64,000 nt of DNA from Sphingobium fuliginis (GTDB taxonomy: Bacteria; Pseudomonadota; Alphaproteobacteria; Sphingomonadales; Sphingomonadaceae), in assembly GCF_004152845.1 (NCBI RefSeq), contig NZ_SEON01000006.1, forward strand, positions 1 through 64,000, written 5' to 3'. Position 1 is the first letter of the stretch, and every line of letters begins with the position of its first letter. The notes beneath the pieces were generated by a model. It saw only the letters and a list, made by a program, of their open reading frames with translations. It did no database searches and was not told where the DNA came from. A program made the position numbers and the translations under genes. Below, piece by piece: positions 1 to 7,495 of this stretch.

Positions 1-520
1 AATCTTACATGGTGTGTAAGGACATTGTGAGGATGGCTAATTTAACCGAGTATCCTGCGCCTAGAAGCCACAAGAACCCGGAGCCGCCGCCCACATGTCC
101 CTTCATCAATCAACAATGTCAAAGAGCCGACAACCATACCGGACAGCTATCCTACCCCGTTCCTTGCGTTCTGGGAGACCAGCGTCCGTACCTGTTGGCG
201 ACCGTCCAGTTCAGCGCCTCAGTGGCGTCGTCCCGTCCGGTGAACGGGCATCTAGGTGGGCCAGGAGATTCAGGCAACCCCAAAAATGACAGTTTTTGGA
301 AATTCCCGGAAAAAAGTCGCATGGTCACGGACAACCCGTTGATTTTGCTGTATTTGATCATGCCGCAGATGCGAATGTCGCTTGTAGATGCCTGGTGGAT
401 GCGGGCGACGGCGAAGCTGGTCTCCGCCCTTTGCTGGAGTACGAAGAGCCTCTTGCAAGCGGGGCGTCACCGCGTGTAACGAGAAGGCGCGGGGGACATA
501 TCGTCTCCCGCAATGATCGC
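1..520. other. Intergenic or undetermined left edge
   Basis: I find no gene I can support here. The open frames present, the longest starting near position 9 on the plus strand, have no recognisable domain, no convincing ribosome binding site, and a composition unlike the confident genes to the right. It may hold the end of a gene or a decayed fragment from outside the window. Confidence 0.4.
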
Positions 521-736
521 GCCGGTGCCCCGAACGGGGCTTAAAGGGGAATGCGGTGCGGGAGGGCAACCTCCCCAAGCCGCGGCTGTCCCTGCAACTG
601 TAAGCGGTGAGCGCGATGCATATGCGCGGCGGAGCGAGGCTTCCGCCGCCAGCCACTGGGCCGGACGCTAAATCCTGCGAGGCCTGGGAAGGCCTTGCAT
701 CGATGCGACGACCCGCGAGCCAGGAGACCTGCCGGC
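521..736 (+). ncRNA. Cobalamin (adenosylcobalamin) riboswitch
   Basis: The conserved parts of the B12 riboswitch appear in order. A P1 arm GCCGGT lies at 521-526. It is followed by the purine-rich AAAGGGGAATGCGGTG segment near 544-559. The B12-box-like GCGGCTGTCCCTGCAACTGT lies near 582-601, then a GCCACTGG element near 651-658, and GACCCGCGAGCCAGGAGACC near 710-729. The closing P1 arm GCCGGC is at 731-736 and pairs with the first. This RNA senses coenzyme B12 and usually represses a downstream transport or synthesis gene. The next gene on the same strand is a TonB-dependent receptor. Confidence 0.93.
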
Positions 737-741
737 GTCTG

Positions 742-846
742 GTCGCTCTTGCCCTGGCCCAGGGGATGGCCGCGGCACGGTGTCTTTCCGTCTGAGCGAC
801 GAACGAGCGGTGGAGGCCGCATCGGTTCGCGGGAACGGTCGCTTTT
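742..846 (+). promoter_or_regulatory. Possible riboswitch expression platform with alternative pairings
   Basis: GAGCGAC at 794-800 can pair with GTCGCTC at 742-748, directly after the riboswitch. Alternatively its AGCGAC part can pair with GTCGCT at 838-843, which runs into TTTT at 843-846. The two pairings exclude each other, as expected of an antiterminator/terminator pair. The second loop is long (37 bases, with an inner GCGG/CCGC stem), so this is a reading of the sequence and not an established structure. Confidence 0.3.
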
Positions 847-928
847 GGCGTCCGGCCGTCCCTGCGCGCCGGCCGTCGTCTGGCGGTCAGGCTCCGCCGG
901 ATGTCGCGAGACGCCGGAAGGAATGCGA

Positions 929-2914
929 ATGCAATGGAAGATAATGGCTGCGGGTTTGATCGCGGCACATGCGGTCCCGGCTCTGGCGGAGACGGAGGCG
1001 CCGGAGGCGGAGATCATCGTCTTCGGCCGGGGCGAGGCGAAGATCGGCGTCGCCCAGGCGGCGAGCGAGGGGAGTGTCGCCGGGTCCGACCTGCTGGTCC
1101 GCCCGCTGCTGCGCGTGGCGGAACTGCTGGAGGCGGTGCCGGGCATGGTCGCGGCGCAACATTCGGGGAGCGGCAAGGCGAACCAATATTTCCTGCGCGG
1201 CTTCAACCTGGATCATGGGTCTGACTTCACCACCTATATTGACGGGGTGCAGATGAATTTCCGCTCGCACGGGCATGGGCAGGGTTATCTGGACCTGAAC
1301 GGCCTGATCCCGGAGATCATCGCGCGGGAGGATTTCCGGAAAGGCCCCTATCGCGCCGATGGCGGCGACTTCGCGCTGGCGGGCGCCGCCTATATGAAGA
1401 CGATCGACGGGTTCGACCGGCCGTGGATGTCGGTGGAGGGCGGCTCCTACGGTTCGCGGCGGATCGCGGCGGGGGGCACGATCAAGGGCTTCGGGCCGGG
1501 CGAACTGACGCTGGTGGCGCAGGCCAAGGCCTATGACGGGCCATGGGAGGAGCCGGAGCATCTGCGCCATTATGCCGGTTTCGCCAAATATCGGGCGGGG
1601 GCGGTGGAGGCAACGCTGCATGCCTATCGCGCGACATGGCGGCCGACCGAGCAGATTCCGGAACGGATCGTCGGATCGCCGGTCTGTGCGGATATGTTCT
1701 GCTCGCCCGATCCCTCGGCGCGGGGGGCGACGACGCGCCTCGTCGGCAATGTCGCGGTGACGCAGGCGGACTGGCGCGCCAATGGCTATGCGCAATATTA
1801 TGACTGGTCGATGTATTCCAACCCGACCTATGCCGATCCGGACGGCAGCAGCGCGCAGATCCGCCAATATGACCGCCGCTGGATTATCGGCGCGACGGCG
1901 GAGAAGCGCTGGTCGCTGGGGTCCACGCTGGACTTCGGCGTCGGGACGGAGGATCGCTATGATCATATGGGCAATGTCGGGGTGTCGCGCACCGCCGACC
2001 GGGCCTTCCTCTCCTCGCTCGGCCGCTATCATGTCGAGGAACTGTCGCTGGCGCTTTATGGCGACGTGACGTGGCAGCCGCTGCCCGGCCTGCGCGTGAC
2101 GGGCGGACTACGCGGCGATCATTATCGCTATGCGGTGCGGGCAAGGGATGCCGCCGCCGCCGCTCTGGGCGAAGGCAAGGGGTCGGACAGCCTGTTGTCG
2201 CCCAAGGCGTCGCTCGCCTATCGGGTCGCGCCCGCGCTGGAACTCTACGCCAATTGGGGCCGTGGCTTCCACAGCAACGATGTGCGGGGGGCGGTGAATG
2301 TCGACACGCCTGTCCCGGTGCTGGTGCGCGGCACCGGCAAGGAGCTGGGCGGGCGGGTCCAGATCGGTTCGGCCAGCCTGACGGCGACCTATTGGTGGCT
2401 GAATGTGGGCAGCGAATTGCGCTTCGTCGGGGATAGCAACGCGGTCGAGCCGACCGGCGCCAGCAAGCGGCATGGCTATGAGATCGTCGCCTTCTGGCGG
2501 CCGCTGCCCTGGCTGGCGCTGGACGGCAATTATACCGCCAGCCATTCGCGCTACGACAATGGGGACCGGATTCCCAATGCCTTCGAAAATGCCGCTTCGG
2601 CGGGCGTGGCTGTCGTGCTGGGGCGCTGGGAGACGAGCCTGCGGGTGCGGCATCTGGGGCCTTATCCGCTGATCGAGGACAATAGCGTGCGGGACAAGGG
2701 GAGCACGGTGGTGAACGCCCGCGGCGCGTGGAAGGGCAAGCGGATCGAACTTTATGGGGAGCTGCTGAATATCTTCGACAGCCGGGACAAGGACATCGCT
2801 TATTTTTACGAGTCCTATATTCCCGCTTTCGACATGACGGGTCCGCAGGAAGGGCGGTTGAGCCGGGTCGTGGAGCCCCGGACCGTGCGCCTGGGGATGA
2901 AGGTCAAGTTTTAG
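929..2914 (+). CDS. TonB-dependent receptor, B12-riboswitch controlled (candidate corrinoid transporter)
   Basis: A 661-residue outer-membrane receptor. It has a signal peptide (residues 1 to about 20, ending PALA), a TonB-box-like stretch EIIVFGR soon after, a plug domain, and a barrel that ends in an aromatic residue (KVKF). I chose ATG 929 because GGAAGG lies seven bases upstream; ATG 923 is in frame but too close to it. The frame stays open far upstream into the riboswitch, which is clearly untranslated RNA. The cobalamin riboswitch suggests it imports B12 or a corrinoid precursor, as BtuB does. The plug sequence is not obviously BtuB, so the substrate is inferred from regulation alone. 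No ABC transporter genes sit next to it. Confidence 0.85.
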   Translation: MQWKIMAAGLIAAHAVPALAETEAPEAEIIVFGRGEAKIGVAQAASEGSVAGSDLLVRPLLRVAELLEAVPGMVAAQHSGSGKANQYFLRGFNLDHGSDFTTYIDGVQMNFRSHGHGQGYLDLNGLIPEIIAREDFRKGPYRADGGDFALAGAAYMKTIDGFDRPWMSVEGGSYGSRRIAAGGTIKGFGPGELTLVAQAKAYDGPWEEPEHLRHYAGFAKYRAGAVEATLHAYRATWRPTEQIPERIVGSPVCADMFCSPDPSARGATTRLVGNVAVTQADWRANGYAQYYDWSMYSNPTYADPDGSSAQIRQYDRRWIIGATAEKRWSLGSTLDFGVGTEDRYDHMGNVGVSRTADRAFLSSLGRYHVEELSLALYGDVTWQPLPGLRVTGGLRGDHYRYAVRARDAAAAALGEGKGSDSLLSPKASLAYRVAPALELYANWGRGFHSNDVRGAVNVDTPVPVLVRGTGKELGGRVQIGSASLTATYWWLNVGSELRFVGDSNAVEPTGASKRHGYEIVAFWRPLPWLALDGNYTASHSRYDNGDRIPNAFENAASAGVAVVLGRWETSLRVRHLGPYPLIEDNSVRDKGSTVVNARGAWKGKRIELYGELLNIFDSRDKDIAYFYESYIPAFDMTGPQEGRLSRVVEPRTVRLGMKVKF

Positions 2915-2985
2915 GGCGCGCCGCGTTGAAGCGGACGCTGGCCGCGCGCTCGACATTTCTGTCGCCGCATCGTTTCAAACGGACA

Positions 2986-3012
2986 TCCTCCCCGCGCGAA
3001 GCGTGGGGAGGA
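2986..3012. repeat. GC-rich intergenic hairpin between convergent genes
   Basis: TCCTCCCC at 2986-2993 is the exact complement of GGGGAGGA at 3005-3012, with an 11-base loop. It lies between the stops of the riboswitch-controlled receptor and the convergent hydrolase. It could help end transcription from either side, but neither strand has a T-run after it. It looks more like a dispersed palindromic unit than a classical terminator. Confidence 0.55.
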
Positions 3013-3094
3013 GGAACAGGCGAAGGCCGGCGGAGAGCTCAACCGCGCCGCTTCGCCTCCGTCCAGCGGCCATTCAACAACAGGAAGGCAATGG

Positions 3095-3748
3095 TCAGAC
3101 GCCGTAAAGCAGCGTCGCCTCCGCGCTGCGTTCCCGCTCGCCGGCGATGCGCTGGCCATCCATTCCCTGATCTTCGAAAGGCTGACCGAGCCGGGACAGC
3201 AGGAATCGTCCGAACGTCCAATCGCCCAGCGCGGAATCGGCGTTGATGTGCCCCGCCTCTCCCGCGTCGGCAAAACGGCTGCCCCAGAATTGCGCGAGCA
3301 GCCTCGCCCGGCTGAAGGAGATATAGGGATCGTTGCGGCTGGCTACGAGGATCGAGGGGAAAGGCAGCAGCGCCTTGGGCGTCGGCGCGAAGCCGCGCAG
3401 GCGGGAGTCGACGGCGCCCGATTCGAGTTCAGGCGGCGCCACCAGCAGGGCTCCGACGATCTTTTCGCTCCATTCGCGGCATTCGAACGCGGCCCACCAG
3501 GTCACGGCGTGGCAGCCCAGGCTATGGGCGGCCAGAATGACCGGGCCATCGATGCGATCGATCGCATGGTTGAGATTGCCGATCCAGCTATTGCGCTGCG
3601 GGGCGTCCCAACTGCCCAGTTCGGCGCGGTGGCAATTGGGCAGTTCGGCTTCCCAGATCGTCTGCCAATGCCCCGGCCCGCTGTTCATCAGGCCAGGCAC
3701 GGTCAGGATCGTCGCGGAAGCGGTCAGTTCAGGGGCATATGGGCGCAT
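3095..3748 (-). CDS. RBBP9/YdeN-type serine hydrolase
   Basis: A 217-residue cytoplasmic alpha/beta hydrolase of the small RBBP9/YdeN group. It opens with a beta strand and PGLMNSGPGHWQ, typical of this group. The nucleophile is S76 in AAHSLGC, where Ala replaces the first Gly of GxSxG, as is usual here. Likely triad partners are D140 (SRNDPY) and H167 (AGHINADS). I start at ATG 3748 because AGGAGG lies six bases upstream; the ATG at 3766 would put that site inside the gene. The natural substrate of this family is mostly unknown. It stands alone and converges on the TonB receptor gene. Confidence 0.88.
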   Translation of the reverse strand: MRPYAPELTASATILTVPGLMNSGPGHWQTIWEAELPNCHRAELGSWDAPQRNSWIGNLNHAIDRIDGPVILAAHSLGCHAVTWWAAFECREWSEKIVGALLVAPPELESGAVDSRLRGFAPTPKALLPFPSILVASRNDPYISFSRARLLAQFWGSRFADAGEAGHINADSALGDWTFGRFLLSRLGQPFEDQGMDGQRIAGERERSAEATLLYGV

Positions 3749-3952
3749 GGGAAACCTCCTGCCCATGACATATTCTCTATCATTATGATTGACAATAGTG
3801 GATGGATGTTTTGCGGACTGCTGTTGCCGCTGCGCGACGAACCGAAAGGCGCGCTCCCTCTGCCTGATCGAGGTCAGGCGGGCCAGTCGGTTCGGGAAAG
3901 TTGAAAGCCGGCACGCCTGCTCCTATCAGCGATGGATGCGGCGGCGATCTTC

Positions 3953-4156
3953 ATGACAGACGGCATCAGGGACATTCTCGACCGTTTGCGCGCACCCGCC
4001 GGCAATGTCGTGGCGCGGGCCAGGCGCATGGTGGAGGCCCATGTGCCGGAAGAACGGCGCGGACCCGGATGGGACCGGCACTGGCGGGAGCTGGAGGCTT
4101 ATCTGGAACTGCCGGGACAATGGCCTTGCGCCGAGGGAAAAGAGAATGACGGCTGA
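3953..4156 (+). CDS. Small hypothetical protein
   Basis: About 67 residues, with no signal peptide or membrane segment. It is rich in Arg, Glu and Trp, with a likely helical N-terminal half (residues 1-35) and a second amphipathic segment. I recognise no domain. ATG 3953 gives the compact protein; ATG 3932 in the same frame is possible, and neither has a strong ribosome binding site. Its 3' end overlaps the next small gene by 11 bases, a typical arrangement of co-translated genes and the main support for both being real. Confidence 0.5.
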   Translation: MTDGIRDILDRLRAPAGNVVARARRMVEAHVPEERRGPGWDRHWRELEAYLELPGQWPCAEGKENDG

Positions 4157-4373
4157 CAAACTCGTCGAACTGATCGTCGCCCGTCTGGTGCGCGATCATG
4201 GACGCAGCAAACATCATTGGCGCAGGCTGGTGGGGCCGATCCGGCTCTATAGCCGCGCGACGCATCCGCATTGCAACTGGGCCGCCGCGCCGACCGGAAG
4301 CTTTCAGGAAATCGCCGCGATCGAGGCGCTGCTGGACGACTGGCGCATGCGTTACCCGCTGCTCTCCGGTTGA
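4146..4373 (+). CDS. Small hypothetical protein, translationally coupled to the preceding one
   Basis: A 75-residue basic, aromatic protein with a helical start (KLVELIVARLVRDHG) and a central segment with several His, Trp and Tyr residues. There is no signal peptide and no family I can name. The start ATG follows the purine run GAGGGAAAAGAGA and overlaps the end of the upstream small gene. Composition matches the neighbouring coding DNA. It probably forms a two-gene unit with the upstream frame; the function is unknown. Confidence 0.5.
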   Translation: MTADKLVELIVARLVRDHGRSKHHWRRLVGPIRLYSRATHPHCNWAAAPTGSFQEIAAIEALLDDWRMRYPLLSG

Positions 4374-4431
4374 TGAAGCATTTGGCTGGAGCGCCCTGCG
4401 TCAGGCAGGAGGCGGGGCACGCGCATCCGAA

Positions 4432-4496
4432 TTTCCGTTATCGCATCCTTTCAGGCGGAAAACCGGCCCCGCCCTTCGACGGGCTCAGCACGGGCA
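4432..4496. repeat. Dispersed intergenic repeat, copy 1
   Basis: About 65 bases running from TTTCCGTTATCGCATCCTTT to CGACGGGCTCAGCACGGGC. The same block recurs in inverted orientation at 32533-32598 with a modest number of substitutions. Both copies sit between genes and contain no coding frame. The core, CCCTTCGAC followed by GG-CTCAG, is a familiar kind of dispersed intergenic element in sphingomonad genomes. Confidence 0.7.
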
Positions 4497-4601
4497 GTTC
4501 CGCACCATATCCAAAGCAGATTCCGATCCGATTGCATCGGCTCGACTGCTCTAGGTTTGTGTTTATCGCGTTTTCCGAGCCAGCAGATGACTCCATCTGC
4601 T

Positions 4602-4799
4602 CTAGCTGCCCGCTTCCGTATTGACGGGCGGCGCCAATGGATTGGGATCGCTGTCCTCGGCTTTCTCCACGCGCTCCGCCGCTTCATCGTCGGCCTGGCC
4701 CGCATCGCCGCCGGGCGAACCCTTTTCCGGCGGCGGCACGTCATTGCGGCCCTCCGCCGGGTCCTGGGTCGATTCGCCGCGCTGTCCGTCATTCTGCAT
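4602..4799 (-). CDS. Small acidic, probably disordered protein
   Basis: A 65-residue protein with many Glu, Asp, Pro, Gly and Ala residues, no hydrophobic core, no Cys and no signal peptide, so it is probably intrinsically disordered. ATG 4799 is preceded by a good AGGAG site seven bases away, which is the main reason to believe in it. The frame is open further upstream but without such a site. Nothing in the sequence indicates a function. It lies just downstream of the GH3 gene in the same orientation, about 100 bases after that gene's stop. Confidence 0.5.
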   Translation of the reverse strand: MQNDGQRGESTQDPAEGRNDVPPPEKGSPGGDAGQADDEAAERVEKAEDSDPNPLAPPVNTEAGS

Positions 4800-4903
4800 G
4801 TCGATCTCCTGCTTCGAGGGTCTCAACGTGCCATGTCCGGACGGTATCCTCACCACAGGGCGACAACCGAATAGGGTTTAACCTGCTTTATCGCTCCTTC
4901 CCC

Positions 4904-7375
4904 TCAGTGCGGCGCCGCGTCGCCACAGGCGTCCATCGGCACGCTGACATAGTCCAGCTTCACGTCCGAAATGCTGATGTCGGCAGCGCCGTTGGATCGC
5001 AGCACGAGCGGCGCGGTGACCGCCTGCATGTCCGCGCCGCGCTTGGCGAAGCATTGCAGCGGAACGACGAGCCGAGACCATTCCCCGGGCTTTGCGGAGG
5101 ACAATGCGCCGCCGATCGGCAGTTCGACCGTGCTCTGCCCGCTTTGCAGGCCGACGGTCATCTTCCCCGCCGGCTTTGCGTCCACCCGATATTCGACGAC
5201 CAGGCTGATCTCTCCGTTGCTCTCGCGCGAGAGGTCGAAGGCGCGGGGGGCGACGAAGGCGACCTGCCCTGCCCCCTTCCATACGAAGCGACGGCTGTCC
5301 TCCTGCGCGCGGCGGTCGACGCCGCTCTGTGTGACGCCCTCCGCCTCTATGGCCCAGCCGGGCGGCGTCTGGCCGCGTCCATAGAAGGTGCCGGGCGTCG
5401 CCGCCGCCATGCCGGCGGGGCGGCTCTCGTCCAGCGTCCCTACTTTGCCGGGCCGGGCGTAGCTCAGGCCATAGCCGAAGGGGAAAAGCGGATCGTAGCC
5501 CGGATCGCGGCGGTTCAGCACATATTGGTCCGGGCGTTTCGGCCAGGAAAAGCTCAGCTTCCCGCGGAAATCATGGCGCGGCTTCCCGTCCGCGCCGGCG
5601 AACAGCATATCGGCCACGCCGCCGCCCTCGCTTCCCGGCAGGAAGGCCGCGACGAAGGCGTCGGATGCGTTGAGTTCCGCATTCACCCAAAGCGGCCGAC
5701 CGGAAAGGAAAACCGCCACCACCGGCACGCCCGCCGCCTTGAAGCGGCGCAGCATCTCCAGATCGCGCTTGTCGCCGGGGCTGTATTCCAGATTGGGAAC
5801 GTCGCCCTTGAACTCCGCATAGGGCTTTTCCCCGAAGACGACGATGGCGGCGTCCGGCTTTTGCGTGAAGCGGCCGTCGGGGGCGTAGCGCGCCGTGCCG
5901 CCGCCGGCCTTCACCGTCTCTTCTATCCCCTTCCAGACCGACTGGGCGTTGGGAAAGGCCGAATTGGGCACGTCGATCCCCTGCCAGGTGATCGACCAGC
6001 CGCCCGCCTGCTGGCTGATGCTGTCGGCCGCCTCGCCCGCGACGAGGATGTCGGCATTGGCCTTGAGCGGCAGGACGCCTTCATTCTTCAGCAGCACCAG
6101 CGATTCCCGCACGGCGCGCCGGGCGACGGCGCGATGGCCGGCGGAGCCGATGGCGTCGAACTTGCCGGCAAAGGCGCGGGTGGAGGGGCGCCCCCGCTCG
6201 AACGTCCCGGCGCGGATCTTCACCCGCAGGATGCGCCGCACGGCGTCGTCCAGCCGCGCCATCGGGATCGTGCCCGCCCTCACCTCCCGCAGCGTGTTGT
6301 CGTAAAGCTGTTTCCAGCCCGGCCCCGAATACATGAACATGTCGAGCCCGGCATTGATCGCCTGCGGGCAATCCTCATTGGAGCAGCCCGGCACCTGCCC
6401 ATGGCTGTTCCAGTCCCCCACGACGAAGCCGTCGAAACCCATGCGATCCTTCAGCACGTCGGTCAGCAGCGACTTGTTGCCGCTCATCTTGGCGCCGTTC
6501 CAGCTTGAGAAGCTGGCCATGACCGATTGCGTGCCCGCCTCGATCGCCGCGGGATAGCCGCCCAGATGCACGTCGCGCAGCACCTCCTCCGACACGCGCG
6601 TATCGCCCTGGTCGCGTCCGCCGGTGCCGCCATCGCCCAGAAAATGCTTGGTGGTGGCGATCAGATGATCGGGCGCGAGGAAATCCCTGGTGCCGGCCTT
6701 GCCCTGCACGCCCTCGATCATCGCGCCGGCATAGTCGGCGGCGATCTGCGGCTCCTCCGAATAGCTTTCATAGGTGCGGCCCCAGCGGTCGTCCTGCACC
6801 ACCGCCAGCGTCGGCGCGAAGGTCCAGTCGAGCCCCGCCGCCGCCGTCTCCAGCGCCGTCACGCGCCCGATCTCCCGGATGAGATCGCGGTCGCGCGCCG
6901 CGCCCAGGCCGATATTGTGCGGGAAGAGCGTCGCGCCGACGATGTTGTTGTTGCCGTGGACGGAATCGGTGCCCCAGATGATCGGGATTTTCGGGCCCCT
7001 GTCGCTCCGGGACATGGAGGCTTCATAGAATTCGTCCGCCAGTTTCAACCATTTGGCGGGCGAAGCATATTCGTCGCCATAAGGGCCGCTATTGCCGCCG
7101 TTCAGGACCGATCCGACCTTGTATGTCCGCACGTCGGCGGGGGTGATGGAGCCGATGTCGACCTGGATGAGCTGGCCGACCTTGTCCTCGACCGACATGG
7201 CCTTCAGCAATGCGTCGACGCGCCTTTCCACGGCCGGGTCGCGCTTGGGCTGGGCATCCACCCTGGGCCAGAGTTCGGGATGCGCAACCGAGGCCGCGGG
7301 CTGCTGCGCCGCCGCGGATGCCGCGAGCAGGACCGTCAGGACGGTCAGGGAAACGGGCGAAAGGCCGATGGTCAT
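4904..7375 (-). CDS. GH3 exo-beta-glucosidase with ExoP-type C-terminal domain
   Basis: An 823-residue secreted glycoside hydrolase family 3 enzyme that removes glucose from beta-glucans or beta-glucosides in the periplasm or at the cell surface. It has a signal peptide (residues 1-23, ending SAAA) and the GH3 TIM-barrel with KH at 243-244. The expected catalytic Asp is D321 in VVGDWNSHG. The GH3 alpha/beta sandwich follows, then a beta-sandwich tail of the kind found in ExoP-type glucosidases (from about residue 660). ATG 7375 has AGGAG seven bases upstream. It is the last of four genes that run from the TonB receptor through the halogenase-like gene and the other GH3. A 120-base gap separates it from that GH3, so it may have its own promoter. 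Confidence 0.93.
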   Translation of the reverse strand: MTIGLSPVSLTVLTVLLAASAAAQQPAASVAHPELWPRVDAQPKRDPAVERRVDALLKAMSVEDKVGQLIQVDIGSITPADVRTYKVGSVLNGGNSGPYGDEYASPAKWLKLADEFYEASMSRSDRGPKIPIIWGTDSVHGNNNIVGATLFPHNIGLGAARDRDLIREIGRVTALETAAAGLDWTFAPTLAVVQDDRWGRTYESYSEEPQIAADYAGAMIEGVQGKAGTRDFLAPDHLIATTKHFLGDGGTGGRDQGDTRVSEEVLRDVHLGGYPAAIEAGTQSVMASFSSWNGAKMSGNKSLLTDVLKDRMGFDGFVVGDWNSHGQVPGCSNEDCPQAINAGLDMFMYSGPGWKQLYDNTLREVRAGTIPMARLDDAVRRILRVKIRAGTFERGRPSTRAFAGKFDAIGSAGHRAVARRAVRESLVLLKNEGVLPLKANADILVAGEAADSISQQAGGWSITWQGIDVPNSAFPNAQSVWKGIEETVKAGGGTARYAPDGRFTQKPDAAIVVFGEKPYAEFKGDVPNLEYSPGDKRDLEMLRRFKAAGVPVVAVFLSGRPLWVNAELNASDAFVAAFLPGSEGGGVADMLFAGADGKPRHDFRGKLSFSWPKRPDQYVLNRRDPGYDPLFPFGYGLSYARPGKVGTLDESRPAGMAAATPGTFYGRGQTPPGWAIEAEGVTQSGVDRRAQEDSRRFVWKGAGQVAFVAPRAFDLSRESNGEISLVVEYRVDAKPAGKMTVGLQSGQSTVELPIGGALSSAKPGEWSRLVVPLQCFAKRGADMQAVTAPLVLRSNGAADISISDVKLDYVSVPMDACGDAAPH

Positions 7376-7495
7376 GTCGTCTCCTGGAATAAGGTCGCCT
7401 TCATGCTGGCGAAATAGCGGAATTTTTTCTGTCCGGGCATCAATGCGTTCCCGCGGAGGCAGGAGCACATTCTGCACTTGGGCCAACCGCCCCCA

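Noticed and set aside
9..479. A 156-codon frame at the left edge
   Set aside because: It has no domain, no ribosome binding site and atypical composition, with competing frames of similar length.
695..928. An upstream extension of the riboswitch-controlled receptor gene
   Set aside because: It would translate part of the cobalamin riboswitch and place about 78 residues without family likeness before the signal peptide.
4637..6508. A long plus-strand open frame (623 codons) opposite the GH3 gene
   Set aside because: It lies antisense to a GH3 gene with all its motifs. It has no domain, is rich in Arg, Ala and Gly, and is a usual shadow in GC-rich DNA.
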